From Capnocytophaga periodontitidis (GTDB lineage Bacteria > Bacteroidota > Bacteroidia > Flavobacteriales > Flavobacteriaceae), in NCBI RefSeq assembly GCF_016126015.1, contig NZ_JAEFDB010000004.1, positions 153,201-217,200 on the forward strand: a stretch of 64,000 bases of DNA, given 5' to 3'. The notes under the pieces were generated by a model. It was given only the letters and a program-made list of their open reading frames with translations, was not told where the DNA came from and ran no database searches. The position numbers and the translations under genes are program-made. This document shows positions 24,638-33,664 of the stretch, in pieces. How positions within the stretch are numbered: the stretch's first letter is position 1; every line of letters begins with the position of its first letter.

Positions 24638-24933
24638 TGGAAGAAAAACAACCAGCCTTTGAGATTATTTATTCAAAAGAATTTTTCAGTGATTTAGAAA
24701 TCCATAAGCAATCGGGTAATAAACAAATACTAAAAAAGATAGATACTTTTTTAGATGAGTTAGAAGAGACTCCTACAAAAGGAACTGGACAGACGGAACC
24801 TCTTAAAGGATATGGAGAAAGAAATGTATATTCCAAACGAATCAATGGAAAACATCGCTTTATATATGAAGTTTTTGAGGAAGAAAAAAAAGTAGAAGTA
24901 CTTTCTGCTTTTGGACATTACAATGATAAGTAA
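24637..24933 (+). CDS. YoeB-type toxin
   Basis: 98 residues: FEIIYSKEFFSDLEIHKQSG, then PTKGTGQTEPLKGYGERN, YSKRINGKHRFIYEV and the end SAFGHYNDK. The Arg/Glu/His/Tyr set of the Txe/YoeB family is in place. It is the closest to canonical YoeB of the two in the window. It is followed closely by the DUF721 gene. Confidence 0.88.
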   Translation: MEEKQPAFEIIYSKEFFSDLEIHKQSGNKQILKKIDTFLDELEETPTKGTGQTEPLKGYGERNVYSKRINGKHRFIYEVFEEEKKVEVLSAFGHYNDK

Positions 24934-24949
24934 TTAAAGAATTAAAATT

Positions 24950-25240
24950 ATGGACGGAAATACTCACACCCTCTCGGAGGTTATCAAGCTCATTGTAAAG
25001 CAAAATCACCTCAATTATGGTTTGCAAAAAGCCTCGTTGCCAGCTCTCTGGAATGAACTGATGGGTACAGCTATAGCGCGCTATACTACCTCGGTAGAGC
25101 TCAAAGGCAACATCCTATATGTGCACTTGAGCTCCCCTGCACTTAGCAACGAATTGAGTTATGGCAAAACCAAAATTATTGAGAACCTCAACGAGCGCTT
25201 GGGAGAAAACTTAATTCAAAAACTTATATTTCTAAACTGA
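24950..25240 (+). CDS. DUF721 (DciA-like) protein
   Basis: 96 residues, with LPALWNELMGTAIARYTTSV and the beta region LYVHLSSPALSNELSYGK typical for DUF721. Relatives (DciA) help load the replicative helicase. It begins a run of six closely packed genes in one direction (24950-29013). Its stop overlaps the next start. Confidence 0.85.
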   Translation: MDGNTHTLSEVIKLIVKQNHLNYGLQKASLPALWNELMGTAIARYTTSVELKGNILYVHLSSPALSNELSYGKTKIIENLNERLGENLIQKLIFLN

Positions 25241-25779
25241 TGATACGACCCGCAACCCCTACCGATGCCTCTGCTGTCGCCCCCTTAATGTTTCAAGCAA
25301 TGGAGGAAATCGTGTATAAAATGATAGGCAAAAACCATAAAGAAGAGGCTATTGCCCTACTACAAAAGCTCTTTGAACAAGAAGATAATCAGTATTCCTA
25401 TAAAAATGCTTGGCTATACGAGGAAAACAACACCGTAATAGGGTCGGTGATTGCTTATGATGGTGCTCACTTGCACCGCTTGCGCGCCCCTGTGCTGGCA
25501 CTTATTCGCAGTAGCTACGGTATAGATATTGTGCTCGAAGATGAGACTAATGAAGGAGAACTTTATATAGATACCCTCAGCGTATTGCCCACAGCTCAAG
25601 GCAAAGGTATAGGCTCCAAACTTATCACGCACCTCAAAAAGGTGGCTACTCAACCCATAGGCTTACTCGTGGATGTGCAAAATCCACAAGCCGAACGCCT
25701 TTACTCCCGTTTAGGGTTTGAATATGTAAATCATCAAGAACTCGCAGGTGGAATATATAAACACCTTGTATTTAGGTAA
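25240..25779 (+). CDS. GNAT-family N-acetyltransferase
   Basis: 179 residues with the GNAT fold: MIRPATPTDASAVAPLM at the start, LYIDTLSVLPTAQGKGIGSK (acetyl-CoA site) and YSRLGFEYV near the end. The substrate is unknown. It overlaps the stop of DUF721 and is followed by pyrC after 16 bases; the AGGTAAC word repeat overlaps its stop codon. Confidence 0.9.
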   Translation: MIRPATPTDASAVAPLMFQAMEEIVYKMIGKNHKEEAIALLQKLFEQEDNQYSYKNAWLYEENNTVIGSVIAYDGAHLHRLRAPVLALIRSSYGIDIVLEDETNEGELYIDTLSVLPTAQGKGIGSKLITHLKKVATQPIGLLVDVQNPQAERLYSRLGFEYVNHQELAGGIYKHLVFR

Positions 25780-25794
25780 CAAGTAATAGGTAAC
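25774..25794. repeat. AGGTAAC word repeat between the GNAT gene and pyrC
   Basis: AGGTAACAAGTAAT followed by AGGTAAC, matching the copy at 15682. Confidence 0.6.
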
Positions 25795-25795
25795 A

Positions 25796-27133
25796 ATGAA
25801 AACCCTTATCAAAAACGCCATTATTGTAAACGAAAACACCCTCTTTCAAGGCGACCTCTTGATTGAGGGCGACCGCATTTCCCAAATAGGTACCCACATT
25901 ACTCCTAAAGGGAATTATGAGGTGATAGAAGCCGAAGGTAAATACCTCCTCCCTGGGGTGATTGACGACCAAGTGCACTTCCGCGAACCTGGGCTTACTC
26001 ATAAAGCTACTATCGCTACCGAAAGTCGAGCTGCGGTAGCCGGCGGTGTAACTACCTTTTTTGAGCAACCTAACACCGTACCTCAAACCGTAACAATTCC
26101 GCTTTTGGAAGAGAAATTTGCGATTGCCAAACAATCCTCTTATGCTAACTATTCTTTCTTCTTGGGGGGTACAAACGACAACCTCGAAGAACTGAAACGC
26201 TTAGATAAAAACGCTTGTGCAGGGGTAAAGCTCTTCTTAGGCTCTTCCACAGGGAATATGCTTGTAGACAACGAGAAAACCATAGAAGCTATTTTCAATA
26301 ATGTAGATTTAGTAATTGCTGCCCATTGTGAAGATGAAGCAACTATTCGCAAGAATTTAGCCCACTATCAAGCCTTGTATGGCGAGGATATCCCTATAGA
26401 CCTGCACCCTCATATCCGAAGTGCTGAGGCTTGCTATCTGTCCTCTTCACGCGCCATTGCTTTGGCTGAAAAAACCGGCGCGCGTCTGCACGTGTTCCAC
26501 CTCTCTACGGCTGCCGAAACCGACCTCTTCCGCAATGATATGCCGCTAAAAGATAAGAAAATCACTGCTGAGGTATGCGTGCATCACTTGTGGTTTTCGG
26601 AAGATGATTATACTACTCGCGGGGCTTTCATCAAATGGAATCCGGCAGTAAAAACGGCTGATGACCGTACTGCGTTGTGGCAAGCCCTCTTAGACGACCG
26701 TCTGGATGTGATTGCTACTGATCACGCACCGCACACGTTGGAAGAAAAACAACGCAAAGGCTATACTAATATCCCCTCAGGGGCACCTTTGGTACAGCAC
26801 TCGCTCGTGGCAATGCTCGAGAAAGCTCATAAAGGTAGCATTTCTATCAAAAAAATAGTAGAAAAAATGTGTCATAATCCCGCTATTCTTTTTCAGGTAA
26901 AAGACCGCGGGTTCTTGCGTGAAGGTTATTTCGCCGACCTTGTGTTAGTGGATATGGATACCCAATGGACAGTACAGAAAAACAACCTGCTGTATAAATG
27001 TGGCTGGAGTCCGCTGGAAGGACAACAATTTCACTCGGCTGTAGTGAGCACTTTCGTAAACGGCAAACAGGTGTATCACAATGGTAAGGTAATAGCTACC
27101 CCTCAGGGGCAACGCATCACTTTCAACAGATAA
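25796..27133 (+). CDS. pyrC: Dihydroorotase
   Basis: 445 residues, amidohydrolase fold; it closes carbamoyl aspartate to dihydroorotate in pyrimidine synthesis. The N-terminal metal motif reads DDQVHFREPG near 57-66: the first His of the usual HxH is Gln, a form I know as usual for the Bacteroidota enzymes. AAVAGGVTTFFEQPNT, AHCEDE, HVFHLSTAAE and ATDHAPHTLEEK follow in order. It is the third gene of the DUF721-hemD operon. Confidence 0.93.
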   Translation: MKTLIKNAIIVNENTLFQGDLLIEGDRISQIGTHITPKGNYEVIEAEGKYLLPGVIDDQVHFREPGLTHKATIATESRAAVAGGVTTFFEQPNTVPQTVTIPLLEEKFAIAKQSSYANYSFFLGGTNDNLEELKRLDKNACAGVKLFLGSSTGNMLVDNEKTIEAIFNNVDLVIAAHCEDEATIRKNLAHYQALYGEDIPIDLHPHIRSAEACYLSSSRAIALAEKTGARLHVFHLSTAAETDLFRNDMPLKDKKITAEVCVHHLWFSEDDYTTRGAFIKWNPAVKTADDRTALWQALLDDRLDVIATDHAPHTLEEKQRKGYTNIPSGAPLVQHSLVAMLEKAHKGSISIKKIVEKMCHNPAILFQVKDRGFLREGYFADLVLVDMDTQWTVQKNNLLYKCGWSPLEGQQFHSAVVSTFVNGKQVYHNGKVIATPQGQRITFNR

Positions 27134-27144
27134 TAAAACAAACT

Positions 27145-27555
27145 ATGAAGAAAATTATTTATATATTCGCTTTACTGCTCACAGTAACAGCCTGCAAAAA
27201 GAACATCGTGCCAAAACCCGATAAGTTTTTAGACGAAAAACAAATGGAAAACTTGCTTTACGATTTGGCAGTATTAGAATCGATGAAAGTTTCACAAGCC
27301 CAAAAATTAGACTCGTTGCAGTTCAACCCACAACAGTTCATCTACAAAAAATACGCAATCGACAGTCTTTCGCTGGCACAAAATATGGTGTACTACGCTT
27401 CTTTTCCTAAAGAATACGATACCATTGTAAAGAAAGTAGAAAAGAGAATCCAGTTGCAACGCGACAGCCTCAGCAAAGCGATGAACTCCTCTAACAACGA
27501 GCTCAAAACAGAAACACAACCTAAAGAAGAACTCAAAGAAGAACTCATTAAATAA
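27145..27555 (+). CDS. DUF4296 lipoprotein
   Basis: 136 residues. A lipobox (TVTAC) is followed by KKNIVPKPDKFLDEKQMENL, then LYDLAVLESM, the DUF4296 signature, and a charged helical C-terminus. There is no acidic surface signal behind the cysteine. It is often found beside pyrC in Flavobacteriia. Function unknown. Confidence 0.85.
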   Translation: MKKIIYIFALLLTVTACKKNIVPKPDKFLDEKQMENLLYDLAVLESMKVSQAQKLDSLQFNPQQFIYKKYAIDSLSLAQNMVYYASFPKEYDTIVKKVEKRIQLQRDSLSKAMNSSNNELKTETQPKEELKEELIK

Positions 27556-27569
27556 CCCATTTAGTAATT

Positions 27570-28241
27570 TTGGACGCACTGCTCATACATCGCACCTATC
27601 TCACTTGGATATTCCCTGCCTTCCTGCTCATTTTTGGGTTGGTAGCCTTCCTGCGCGTGTTCTATCCTAAACATTTTACCGACTATCAACGATTGTTGTT
27701 CAACAATAAGTACATTATTATCTATGGCAAAAAGGAACGCAAACTTCATCTCTTTACGGTAGTACTCTACCTCACACAATGTTTGTGTTTAGCGCTTTTT
27801 GTATACGTATGCCTGAAACACTATGGAATAACAACACTTTATGCCGAGAAGTTTATGTTCTTAGAAATAGTGCTTTTCATATTTGTATTCCTTATTGTAA
27901 AACTCCTCCTTCAGCGGTGGATAAGTAGTCTTTTCGATCTTTCCGATTTTAGTAGAGACTACATTTTTAGCAGGGTAGCCTACTCGTCGTATGCTGCAAT
28001 TGTGATGGTAATCGTCCTTTTTTTTGGTGTTTATCTACCTTTTACAAGCGAAAAACACTTGTTTTTACTTCTTTTAGTATTGTTGATGATACTACTGATT
28101 ATCAATATATTAAGTTGGCTTAAAATCATAAAATCCAATCAAAAAGAAATAAAACCGTACTTATTCTATTTTATTTTGTATCTTTGCACCCTTGAAATAG
28201 CACCCTATATCTTTCTCGTTTACGGAACAAGGTATTTTTAG
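27570..28241 (+). CDS. DUF4271 membrane protein
   Basis: 223 residues with about six membrane segments. The start is the TTG at 27570; no ATG is available upstream in frame. The family (DUF4271) is restricted to Bacteroidota, usually next to hemD, as here. Function unknown. Confidence 0.85.
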   Translation: MDALLIHRTYLTWIFPAFLLIFGLVAFLRVFYPKHFTDYQRLLFNNKYIIIYGKKERKLHLFTVVLYLTQCLCLALFVYVCLKHYGITTLYAEKFMFLEIVLFIFVFLIVKLLLQRWISSLFDLSDFSRDYIFSRVAYSSYAAIVMVIVLFFGVYLPFTSEKHLFLLLLVLLMILLIINILSWLKIIKSNQKEIKPYLFYFILYLCTLEIAPYIFLVYGTRYF

Positions 28242-28263
28242 GAAGTGTGAAGAAATAACATTT

Positions 28264-29013
28264 ATGAAGGTAAAATCGATATTAGTTTCGCAACCAGAAC
28301 CAAAGGCTGAGAACTCTCCGTATGCACAAATCATGCAAAACCACAATGTGAAAGTAGATTTTGTGCCTTTTATCAAAGTAGAAGGGATGACCGCTAAGGA
28401 CATTAGAATGCAGAAGATTGACCTTACTAATTTTACAGCCGTTATTCTCACCAGCCGGAAATCAGTAGACCATTATTTTCGCATAGCTGAAGAAATGCGC
28501 TTTAAAGTGCCTATTACAATGAAGTACTTTTGCCAATCGGAAGCCATCGCTTACTACCTGCAAAAGTACATCACCTATCGCAAGCGCAAAATATATGTAG
28601 GTAAAAAAGAGTTCGCCGATCTTTTGCCTATCCTCAAAAAATACAAAGATGAGAAATTTCTCTTCCCAGGCTCGGATGTACCCAAACCAGAGGCTTTTGC
28701 AGCCTTAGACGAAATCAAAATCAAATGGGAACGCGTGGTGTTTTACCGCACAGTATACTGTGATATTTCGGCACTGAAAGAAAATAAGTACGATATACTC
28801 ACTTTCTTTTCACCTGCAGGTATAGAAGCCCTTTTTAAGAGTTTCCCCGATTTCTCACAAAAGAAAACTAAAATAGCCGTTTATGGCGATGCAACCCTTA
28901 AAGCTGCTGAAGAAGCAGGCCTTATCATCGATATCAAAGCGCCTTCACCCGAAAGCCCCTCGATGACCGTTGCCCTCGACCATTATTTAGGCAAACAAAA
29001 TAGTAAAAAATAA
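28264..29013 (+). CDS. hemD: Uroporphyrinogen-III synthase
   Basis: 249 residues, starting MKVKSILVSQPEPK. The HemD fold is supported by FVPFIKVEG, AVILTSRKSVDHYF, LFPGSDVPKPE, and FFSPAGIEALFKSFPDF near the end. The enzyme makes the branch-point tetrapyrrole of haem synthesis. HemD proteins are poorly conserved; the order of motifs and the DUF4271 neighbour support the call. It ends the operon at a strong hairpin. Confidence 0.88.
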   Translation: MKVKSILVSQPEPKAENSPYAQIMQNHNVKVDFVPFIKVEGMTAKDIRMQKIDLTNFTAVILTSRKSVDHYFRIAEEMRFKVPITMKYFCQSEAIAYYLQKYITYRKRKIYVGKKEFADLLPILKKYKDEKFLFPGSDVPKPEAFAALDEIKIKWERVVFYRTVYCDISALKENKYDILTFFSPAGIEALFKSFPDFSQKKTKIAVYGDATLKAAEEAGLIIDIKAPSPESPSMTVALDHYLGKQNSKK

Positions 29014-29014
29014 A

Positions 29015-29042
29015 AAAAGACTGCTTTTTAGCAGTCTTTTTG
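29015..29042. terminator. Bidirectional terminator between hemD and the YD-like lipoprotein
   Basis: AAAAGACTGC - TTTTTA - GCAGTCTTTT, with A and T runs on both sides. Confidence 0.85.
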
Positions 29043-29062
29043 TTTTATTTGTAACTATGCAC

Positions 29063-30013
29063 TTAGTATTCATATACTATTGTTGATTCTTTTTCTGCCT
29101 CATTATCATTTTTAGTGTACACTTTAGCACTGATAGGATAGCCCGATGCATTGTAGTTGTACTCAGAGCGAACAGTAGTTACTTTAGTCTTACCATTATC
29201 ATTTATGGTAGTGGTCATTTTAGTGATATTGTTCTTTGCTTTTTCACTAAATACTTCAGGGTATAGGGCTAACATACTAACAAAATGTTGTAAAGGATTG
29301 TTTTTAGTGTCGTAAGTGCTTTCTACTACGTAATGCAAACGACCATCGGAATCTTTATTATCTGTTTTTACAACATTGCCGTTGGAAAGTGTATAGGTAA
29401 TAGTGTTAGCTTCGTAGACAGTTCTACTTATCACAGCCCCTTGAGCATCTATTTCAAAACCTTTATTGTGTTGTACTATGGTATTACCTCCATTACTATA
29501 AGTGAAAGTCTCTTCATAACAATCTATTCTGGTGTGGGGTACCCCATTTATACTTCCTTTTATGTAGGTTTTTTGAAATATTTTGGTGAGTTGTTTGCCT
29601 GTATAGCTGTATTCGTAAAACTCTTTAGACCTGTGACTATCAGTAAATATTTTTTCGTATGTAACGAGGTTTCCCTGATCGTCATAGCTGTATTTATCGG
29701 TTTTATCATCAACTCCCCCCTCAGAGCCTATAGTTACAGCTTTAATGATACGATTATGGCTATCATAGTAGAAAGTACTTACCTCGGGAGTACCATTTTG
29801 GGTGCCGTTTTTGCTATATTTTTGATGGGTTATGGCAGTGAGTCTTCCGTTTTCTACTGTATATAAAGCTACTGAGCTGTTTCCTTCAGCATCTCTTGTG
29901 GTCATTTTGCGGAGGATATTACTTTCTTGGGGATTTTCTTTTTTATTGTCGTCGTTTTTGCTACAACTTACTAAAGCAATACCTGCTATTAGGCTTATAA
30001 AAAATTTCTTCAT
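29063..30013 (-). CDS. Surface lipoprotein with YD-like repeats
   Basis: 316 residues. A lipobox (ALVSC) is followed by SKNDDNKKEN, a likely surface export signal. The mature protein has beta-hairpin repeats: YYDSHNRIIKAV, YSYDDQGNLVTYE, FTYSNGGNTIVQ, YNYNASGYPISAK. They resemble the repeats of the secreted protein at 22201. No toxin or enzyme domain is seen. Function unknown. Confidence 0.75.
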   Translation of the reverse strand: MKKFFISLIAGIALVSCSKNDDNKKENPQESNILRKMTTRDAEGNSSVALYTVENGRLTAITHQKYSKNGTQNGTPEVSTFYYDSHNRIIKAVTIGSEGGVDDKTDKYSYDDQGNLVTYEKIFTDSHRSKEFYEYSYTGKQLTKIFQKTYIKGSINGVPHTRIDCYEETFTYSNGGNTIVQHNKGFEIDAQGAVISRTVYEANTITYTLSNGNVVKTDNKDSDGRLHYVVESTYDTKNNPLQHFVSMLALYPEVFSEKAKNNITKMTTTINDNGKTKVTTVRSEYNYNASGYPISAKVYTKNDNEAEKESTIVYEY

Positions 30014-30143
30014 TATTGAGTGATAATTAAGTTAGGGTACAAAAGTAAGAATAATTTATCAATTAGGCAAATGGATGATTTGTTCATTTGTAAGTTATAA
30101 ATTATTTATTCACTCTTGATTGGTATTGTTGTTTTTTTTTTAC

Positions 30144-30151
30144 TATCTTTG
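30144..30151 (+). promoter_or_regulatory. Promoter of the tandem lipocalin-like lipoprotein
   Basis: TATCTTTG, 28 bases before the ATG at 30179. It lies inside a longer open frame beginning at 30116 and so decides the start. Confidence 0.7.
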
Positions 30152-30178
30152 CGCTTTAAACAAAAAAAAATAAACACA

Positions 30179-30988
30179 ATGAGAAAAATTTTATTAGGTG
30201 CTTTTATAGCACTTGCAACAATGGTTTCGTCTTGTGGTAGCAAGGACGATGATAGCACTAACGACCCCCAAGCACTTATTGGAGCGTGGCAATTAGAATC
30301 GATATCAGTTAATGGAAAAGAAATACCATTACCTGCCTGTGATGCCAAAGAGGTGCGAATATACAATGGCACACAGCAACAAACGTATGATTTTGATACC
30401 GATAATACTGGTAACTGTACATTTGAAAAAAATACTCCTACTAACTATACTGTATCGGGTAACACACTAAAAAAAGGAGAAGATATCTATACTTTTTCTA
30501 TTAGCGGGAATAAACTTACCTTGAAATATAGAGATAAAAACAATAATGAAGGGGTAGCTGTATTTAGAAAACTTACTCAAAGTGAATTGGAGGAAATTAA
30601 TAAAATGGAATATAAACCTTCTCAAAACAATCCTTTGGTAGGGTATTGGCAAATAGTGTCTAAAACAGTGAATGGAGTAGCAACTACCTTAGATGAATGT
30701 ACCCAACGCTCGATGTTGGTTTTTGGTCGCGACAAACTTCGTGAGTATAACTTTGCTTATAACAATCAGCAATGTAGTTATGGAAATGTAGAAGCTAAGG
30801 CATATACCTTATTAGGGAATAATAGTTTTATGATAAATGACGGAAAAGAGAGGGCAATGCCTACTTTTGAAATAACTAACGACCAACTTACTATTACTAC
30901 TAATACTTTGGAGAATTGGCAGAATAGAAAAACTGTAGAAGTTTATAAGAGAATTACAGAAGCAGCTTTTCAAGCGAATATTAAATAA
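30179..30988 (+). CDS. Lipoprotein with two lipocalin-like domains
   Basis: 269 residues from the ATG at 30179. A lipobox (MVSSC) is followed by GSKDDDSTND, a likely surface export signal. Two repeats of the Bacteroidota lipocalin-like domain follow: the first (about 30-140) begins LIGAWQLESISVNGK, the second (about 160-255) LVGYWQIVSKTVNGV. Each has paired cysteines (ACDA/NCTF and ECTQ/QCSY). The ligand is unknown. Confidence 0.8.
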   Translation: MRKILLGAFIALATMVSSCGSKDDDSTNDPQALIGAWQLESISVNGKEIPLPACDAKEVRIYNGTQQQTYDFDTDNTGNCTFEKNTPTNYTVSGNTLKKGEDIYTFSISGNKLTLKYRDKNNNEGVAVFRKLTQSELEEINKMEYKPSQNNPLVGYWQIVSKTVNGVATTLDECTQRSMLVFGRDKLREYNFAYNNQQCSYGNVEAKAYTLLGNNSFMINDGKERAMPTFEITNDQLTITTNTLENWQNRKTVEVYKRITEAAFQANIK

Positions 30989-31042
30989 TAAAGCAATTGC
31001 TGGCAATCCTTGAAAGAGGAGGCATAAAAATGCTTGTTTATA

Positions 31043-31084
31043 AAAGAAGAGCCCGTTAGTAACTTCGCTAACGGGCTCTTCTTT
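31043..31084. terminator. Bidirectional terminator
   Basis: A perfect 17-bp stem, AAAGAAGAGCCCGTTAG with its complement, loop TAACTTCG, between two convergent genes. Confidence 0.9.
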
Positions 31085-31087
31085 CAT

Positions 31088-32323
31088 TTAAAATGCGTGA
31101 AAAAAGGCAGGGTTGCCAGTAGTAGAGAGGATTTGCTCTACAGTTTCGGTAGCTGGGTTGAAATCGAAGAGTCCGCGTTTATCAGTGCCAAAAGCACCAA
31201 ATAGCACTCTGTTTTTCAGTTTGGTGATGAGAATACTATGTCCGTCAGTAAGCGGAACGCCCCTTATCTGGCTGATAGATTTGTTGTTGAGATTTATAAG
31301 TACTGCCATAGCGTTTTTAGCAGTATAGGGGTTTGCGCCACCGAGTTCCACGATACCCACATAAGCTACAGCTTTACCATTGCCTATATATTGGCAGTTA
31401 TACACGCTGGCAGGCTTGTAGGTAGTGCCTGCAATAGTGGTAGTGGAGATGTCCCACGATTTGCTGCTATCAAACTCGGTACTGCCTTTGGGAATACAGA
31501 GGAAACCGCATTTGGTATTGTCCTTAGAATATCCAAAATAGCCTGCGGTAGCCATATAAATATCACCTGCTTCATTGGTGAAGAGCATTCCCTTGCATTG
31601 CGCCATTGGGCGGGTAGGGAAGGTGAGTTTGGTAGTGGTTTCGGAGACTACTTTTTCTACTACATCAGTTTGAGGGTTGATGATAGCCACATCACACTGT
31701 TGGTAGTCGGCGTAAGGTTGCCAACCTGCTCCTGGGTTGATTTGGTTGAGACATAGATAGTATTTGCCATCGCGGAGGATACCCATAGCAGGCTCAGGAC
31801 TGCTGTCGCCGTGAGCGTATTGGGCGAGATTGATTTCTCCTGTTTTTTGCATTGTTTGTGGGTTGATAATCCACACAACGCCTTGGGTATACATAGGCAC
31901 GTAGGCTTTAATAGCGCTTACTTTCTCAAGGTGACCTACCATTGAGTTAGAAATTCCTGCAAGAGTAGCTCCTTTAGTAAGTTTTTGAGTAGCAGGGTCA
32001 TAAGTATATTGAGTGATACCACCTACGCCTTTCATAGTGTCGAAAAGGTACACATCATTGCCTTCTACTTGTACCGAAGAACCAAACTCTATTTGTTCAG
32101 CTTTAGAGTTATCAACAGCGATACCTCCTGCCATTTTATGGATGATTTGAAGGTAAGAACTACCACTCATCCCATCGGGATTTTTCACCGAGGTTTCTAA
32201 TAAGAAATTACCGTTGTACTCTACCGTGCTGGGAGGTACAGGAGCTGGTTTAGTGTTGTCATCTTTTTTGCAAGACACACTAAGCAGTGCAAGACTGCAG
32301 AAAGTTAAGATTACTTTTTTCAT
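31088..32323 (-). CDS. DUF4374-family surface lipoprotein 1
   Basis: 411 residues. A lipobox (LSVSC) is followed by KKDDNTKP, the K-D-D surface signal. The mature protein is a predicted beta-propeller of the DUF4374 type: GGITQYTYDPATQKLTKG, IINPQTMQKTGEINLAQY, HGDSSPEPAMG, TDKRGLFDFNPATETVE. DUF4374 genes often stand with TonB receptors and metallophore uptake genes in Bacteroidota. It is last in the operon that starts at the TonB receptor. It is a paralogue of the gene upstream. Confidence 0.85.
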   Translation of the reverse strand: MKKVILTFCSLALLSVSCKKDDNTKPAPVPPSTVEYNGNFLLETSVKNPDGMSGSSYLQIIHKMAGGIAVDNSKAEQIEFGSSVQVEGNDVYLFDTMKGVGGITQYTYDPATQKLTKGATLAGISNSMVGHLEKVSAIKAYVPMYTQGVVWIINPQTMQKTGEINLAQYAHGDSSPEPAMGILRDGKYYLCLNQINPGAGWQPYADYQQCDVAIINPQTDVVEKVVSETTTKLTFPTRPMAQCKGMLFTNEAGDIYMATAGYFGYSKDNTKCGFLCIPKGSTEFDSSKSWDISTTTIAGTTYKPASVYNCQYIGNGKAVAYVGIVELGGANPYTAKNAMAVLINLNNKSISQIRGVPLTDGHSILITKLKNRVLFGAFGTDKRGLFDFNPATETVEQILSTTGNPAFFHAF

Positions 32324-32370
32324 TGTAGTTTATTTTTTTGATTAATTTTCGATTTTTGCAACGCTATAAA

Positions 32371-32414
32371 GCCTGTGCGGCTCGCATCAAATTGGCTGTG
32401 CGGCTCGCACTAAA
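32371..32414. repeat. GCT-loop dispersed hairpin, tandem copies B1 and B2
   Basis: GCCTGTGCGGCTCGCAT (32371-32387) and GGCTGTGCGGCTCGCAC (32394-32410). Both fold as (G)TGCG-GCT-CGCA. They lie between the two DUF4374 genes; B2 overlaps the end of the upstream one. Confidence 0.65.
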
Positions 32415-33633
32415 ATGCGTAGAAGAAGTCTGCACCCCCTTCTGTATTCAGCACTTGCTTGCTAATACCGGTAGCAGGGTTGTAGCTAAACAAACCTCTT
32501 TTGTCTGTACCCGATACACCAAAAATCACTTCGTTGTTGTTTCTACCGATAAACACACTATGGCTATCGGTATAAGGGATACCGTCAATCTTCTTGATAG
32601 TTTTAGCATTGAGGTCTATCAATACGGCAATACCATTCTTATCGGTGAAAGGGTCTTTTACATTCAGTTCAGCAGCGCCTACAAAACCTACCGCTTTGCC
32701 ATTACCTAAGTATTCCACACTATAGATAGTCGCAGGTTTATAGGTAGTACCCTCAATAGTAGTGTTGGATATATCCCAACTCTTACTGCTGTCAAACTCC
32801 GTAGCCGATATAGTAGCACTTTTAGGAATGCATACTAATCCTGAATGTTTATTGGCAGGATTAAAACCAAAATAACCTGCACACATTATGTATATATCTT
32901 TGTTTTCAGTAGTGAAAATACAAGTTTTATACGAGGGTTGAGAAGGCATAGCCAAGTGAGTAGTGGTTTCTGATATTACCTTTTCTACCTTATCAGTTTG
33001 TACATTGATGATGAGTACATCACTTTGGAGATGGTCGGCATAAGGAGCATAGTCAGGTCCTAATTGCAATAGGGGTAGGTAGAAATACCCATCGCGTATT
33101 ATTCCGTAGCCTGCATCCGGACTGCTGTCGCTGTGGGCGTACCTTTGAATGTCTATTTCACCTGTTTTCTGCATTGTTTGTGGGTTGATAATCAATACCT
33201 TTGGTACGTTGTATAAAGGCAAATAGGCTTTGGTATCGCTCACCTTTATCAAGTTGCAGGGCATAGAGTGTGCAGGGGTATCGAATTTTTTACTTTCGGT
33301 AAGTTTTTGGGTAGTAGGGTTGTAAATAAATTTTCTCACACCATAACTACCATCAATAGCATCTAATGAATATACCTCATTGCCATATATCATTACACTC
33401 GACATATAGGGTACTTGTATAGCTTGTTTGTTGTTTAAAGCAGTAGTGGTATTGAGGTCATTAGTAAGTTGTAAGTAAGAACTACCACTTTTACCGTCGG
33501 GGTTTTTAAAGGTAGTTTTCACCAAATACTTTCCACTGCCTTCATTAGAAGGAGTAGGGGTAGGGGTGTCGTCTTTTTTGCAAGACACAATGAGCAGAGC
33601 GAGGCTGCTGAGGGTTAAGATTACTTTTTTCAT
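32410..33633 (-). CDS. DUF4374-family surface lipoprotein 2
   Basis: 407 residues. A lipobox (LIVSC) is followed by KKDDTPTP. The motifs are the same as in the paralogue at 31088: IINPQTMQKTGEIDIQRYAH, DSSPDAGYGIIRDG, GTDKRGLFSYNPATG. The two probably arose by tandem duplication. A role as a surface partner of the TonB receptor of this operon is inferred. Confidence 0.85.
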   Translation of the reverse strand: MKKVILTLSSLALLIVSCKKDDTPTPTPSNEGSGKYLVKTTFKNPDGKSGSSYLQLTNDLNTTTALNNKQAIQVPYMSSVMIYGNEVYSLDAIDGSYGVRKFIYNPTTQKLTESKKFDTPAHSMPCNLIKVSDTKAYLPLYNVPKVLIINPQTMQKTGEIDIQRYAHSDSSPDAGYGIIRDGYFYLPLLQLGPDYAPYADHLQSDVLIINVQTDKVEKVISETTTHLAMPSQPSYKTCIFTTENKDIYIMCAGYFGFNPANKHSGLVCIPKSATISATEFDSSKSWDISNTTIEGTTYKPATIYSVEYLGNGKAVGFVGAAELNVKDPFTDKNGIAVLIDLNAKTIKKIDGIPYTDSHSVFIGRNNNEVIFGVSGTDKRGLFSYNPATGISKQVLNTEGGADFFYAF

Positions 33634-33664
33634 TGTAATGTATATTTATAGGTTAATTTATTAG

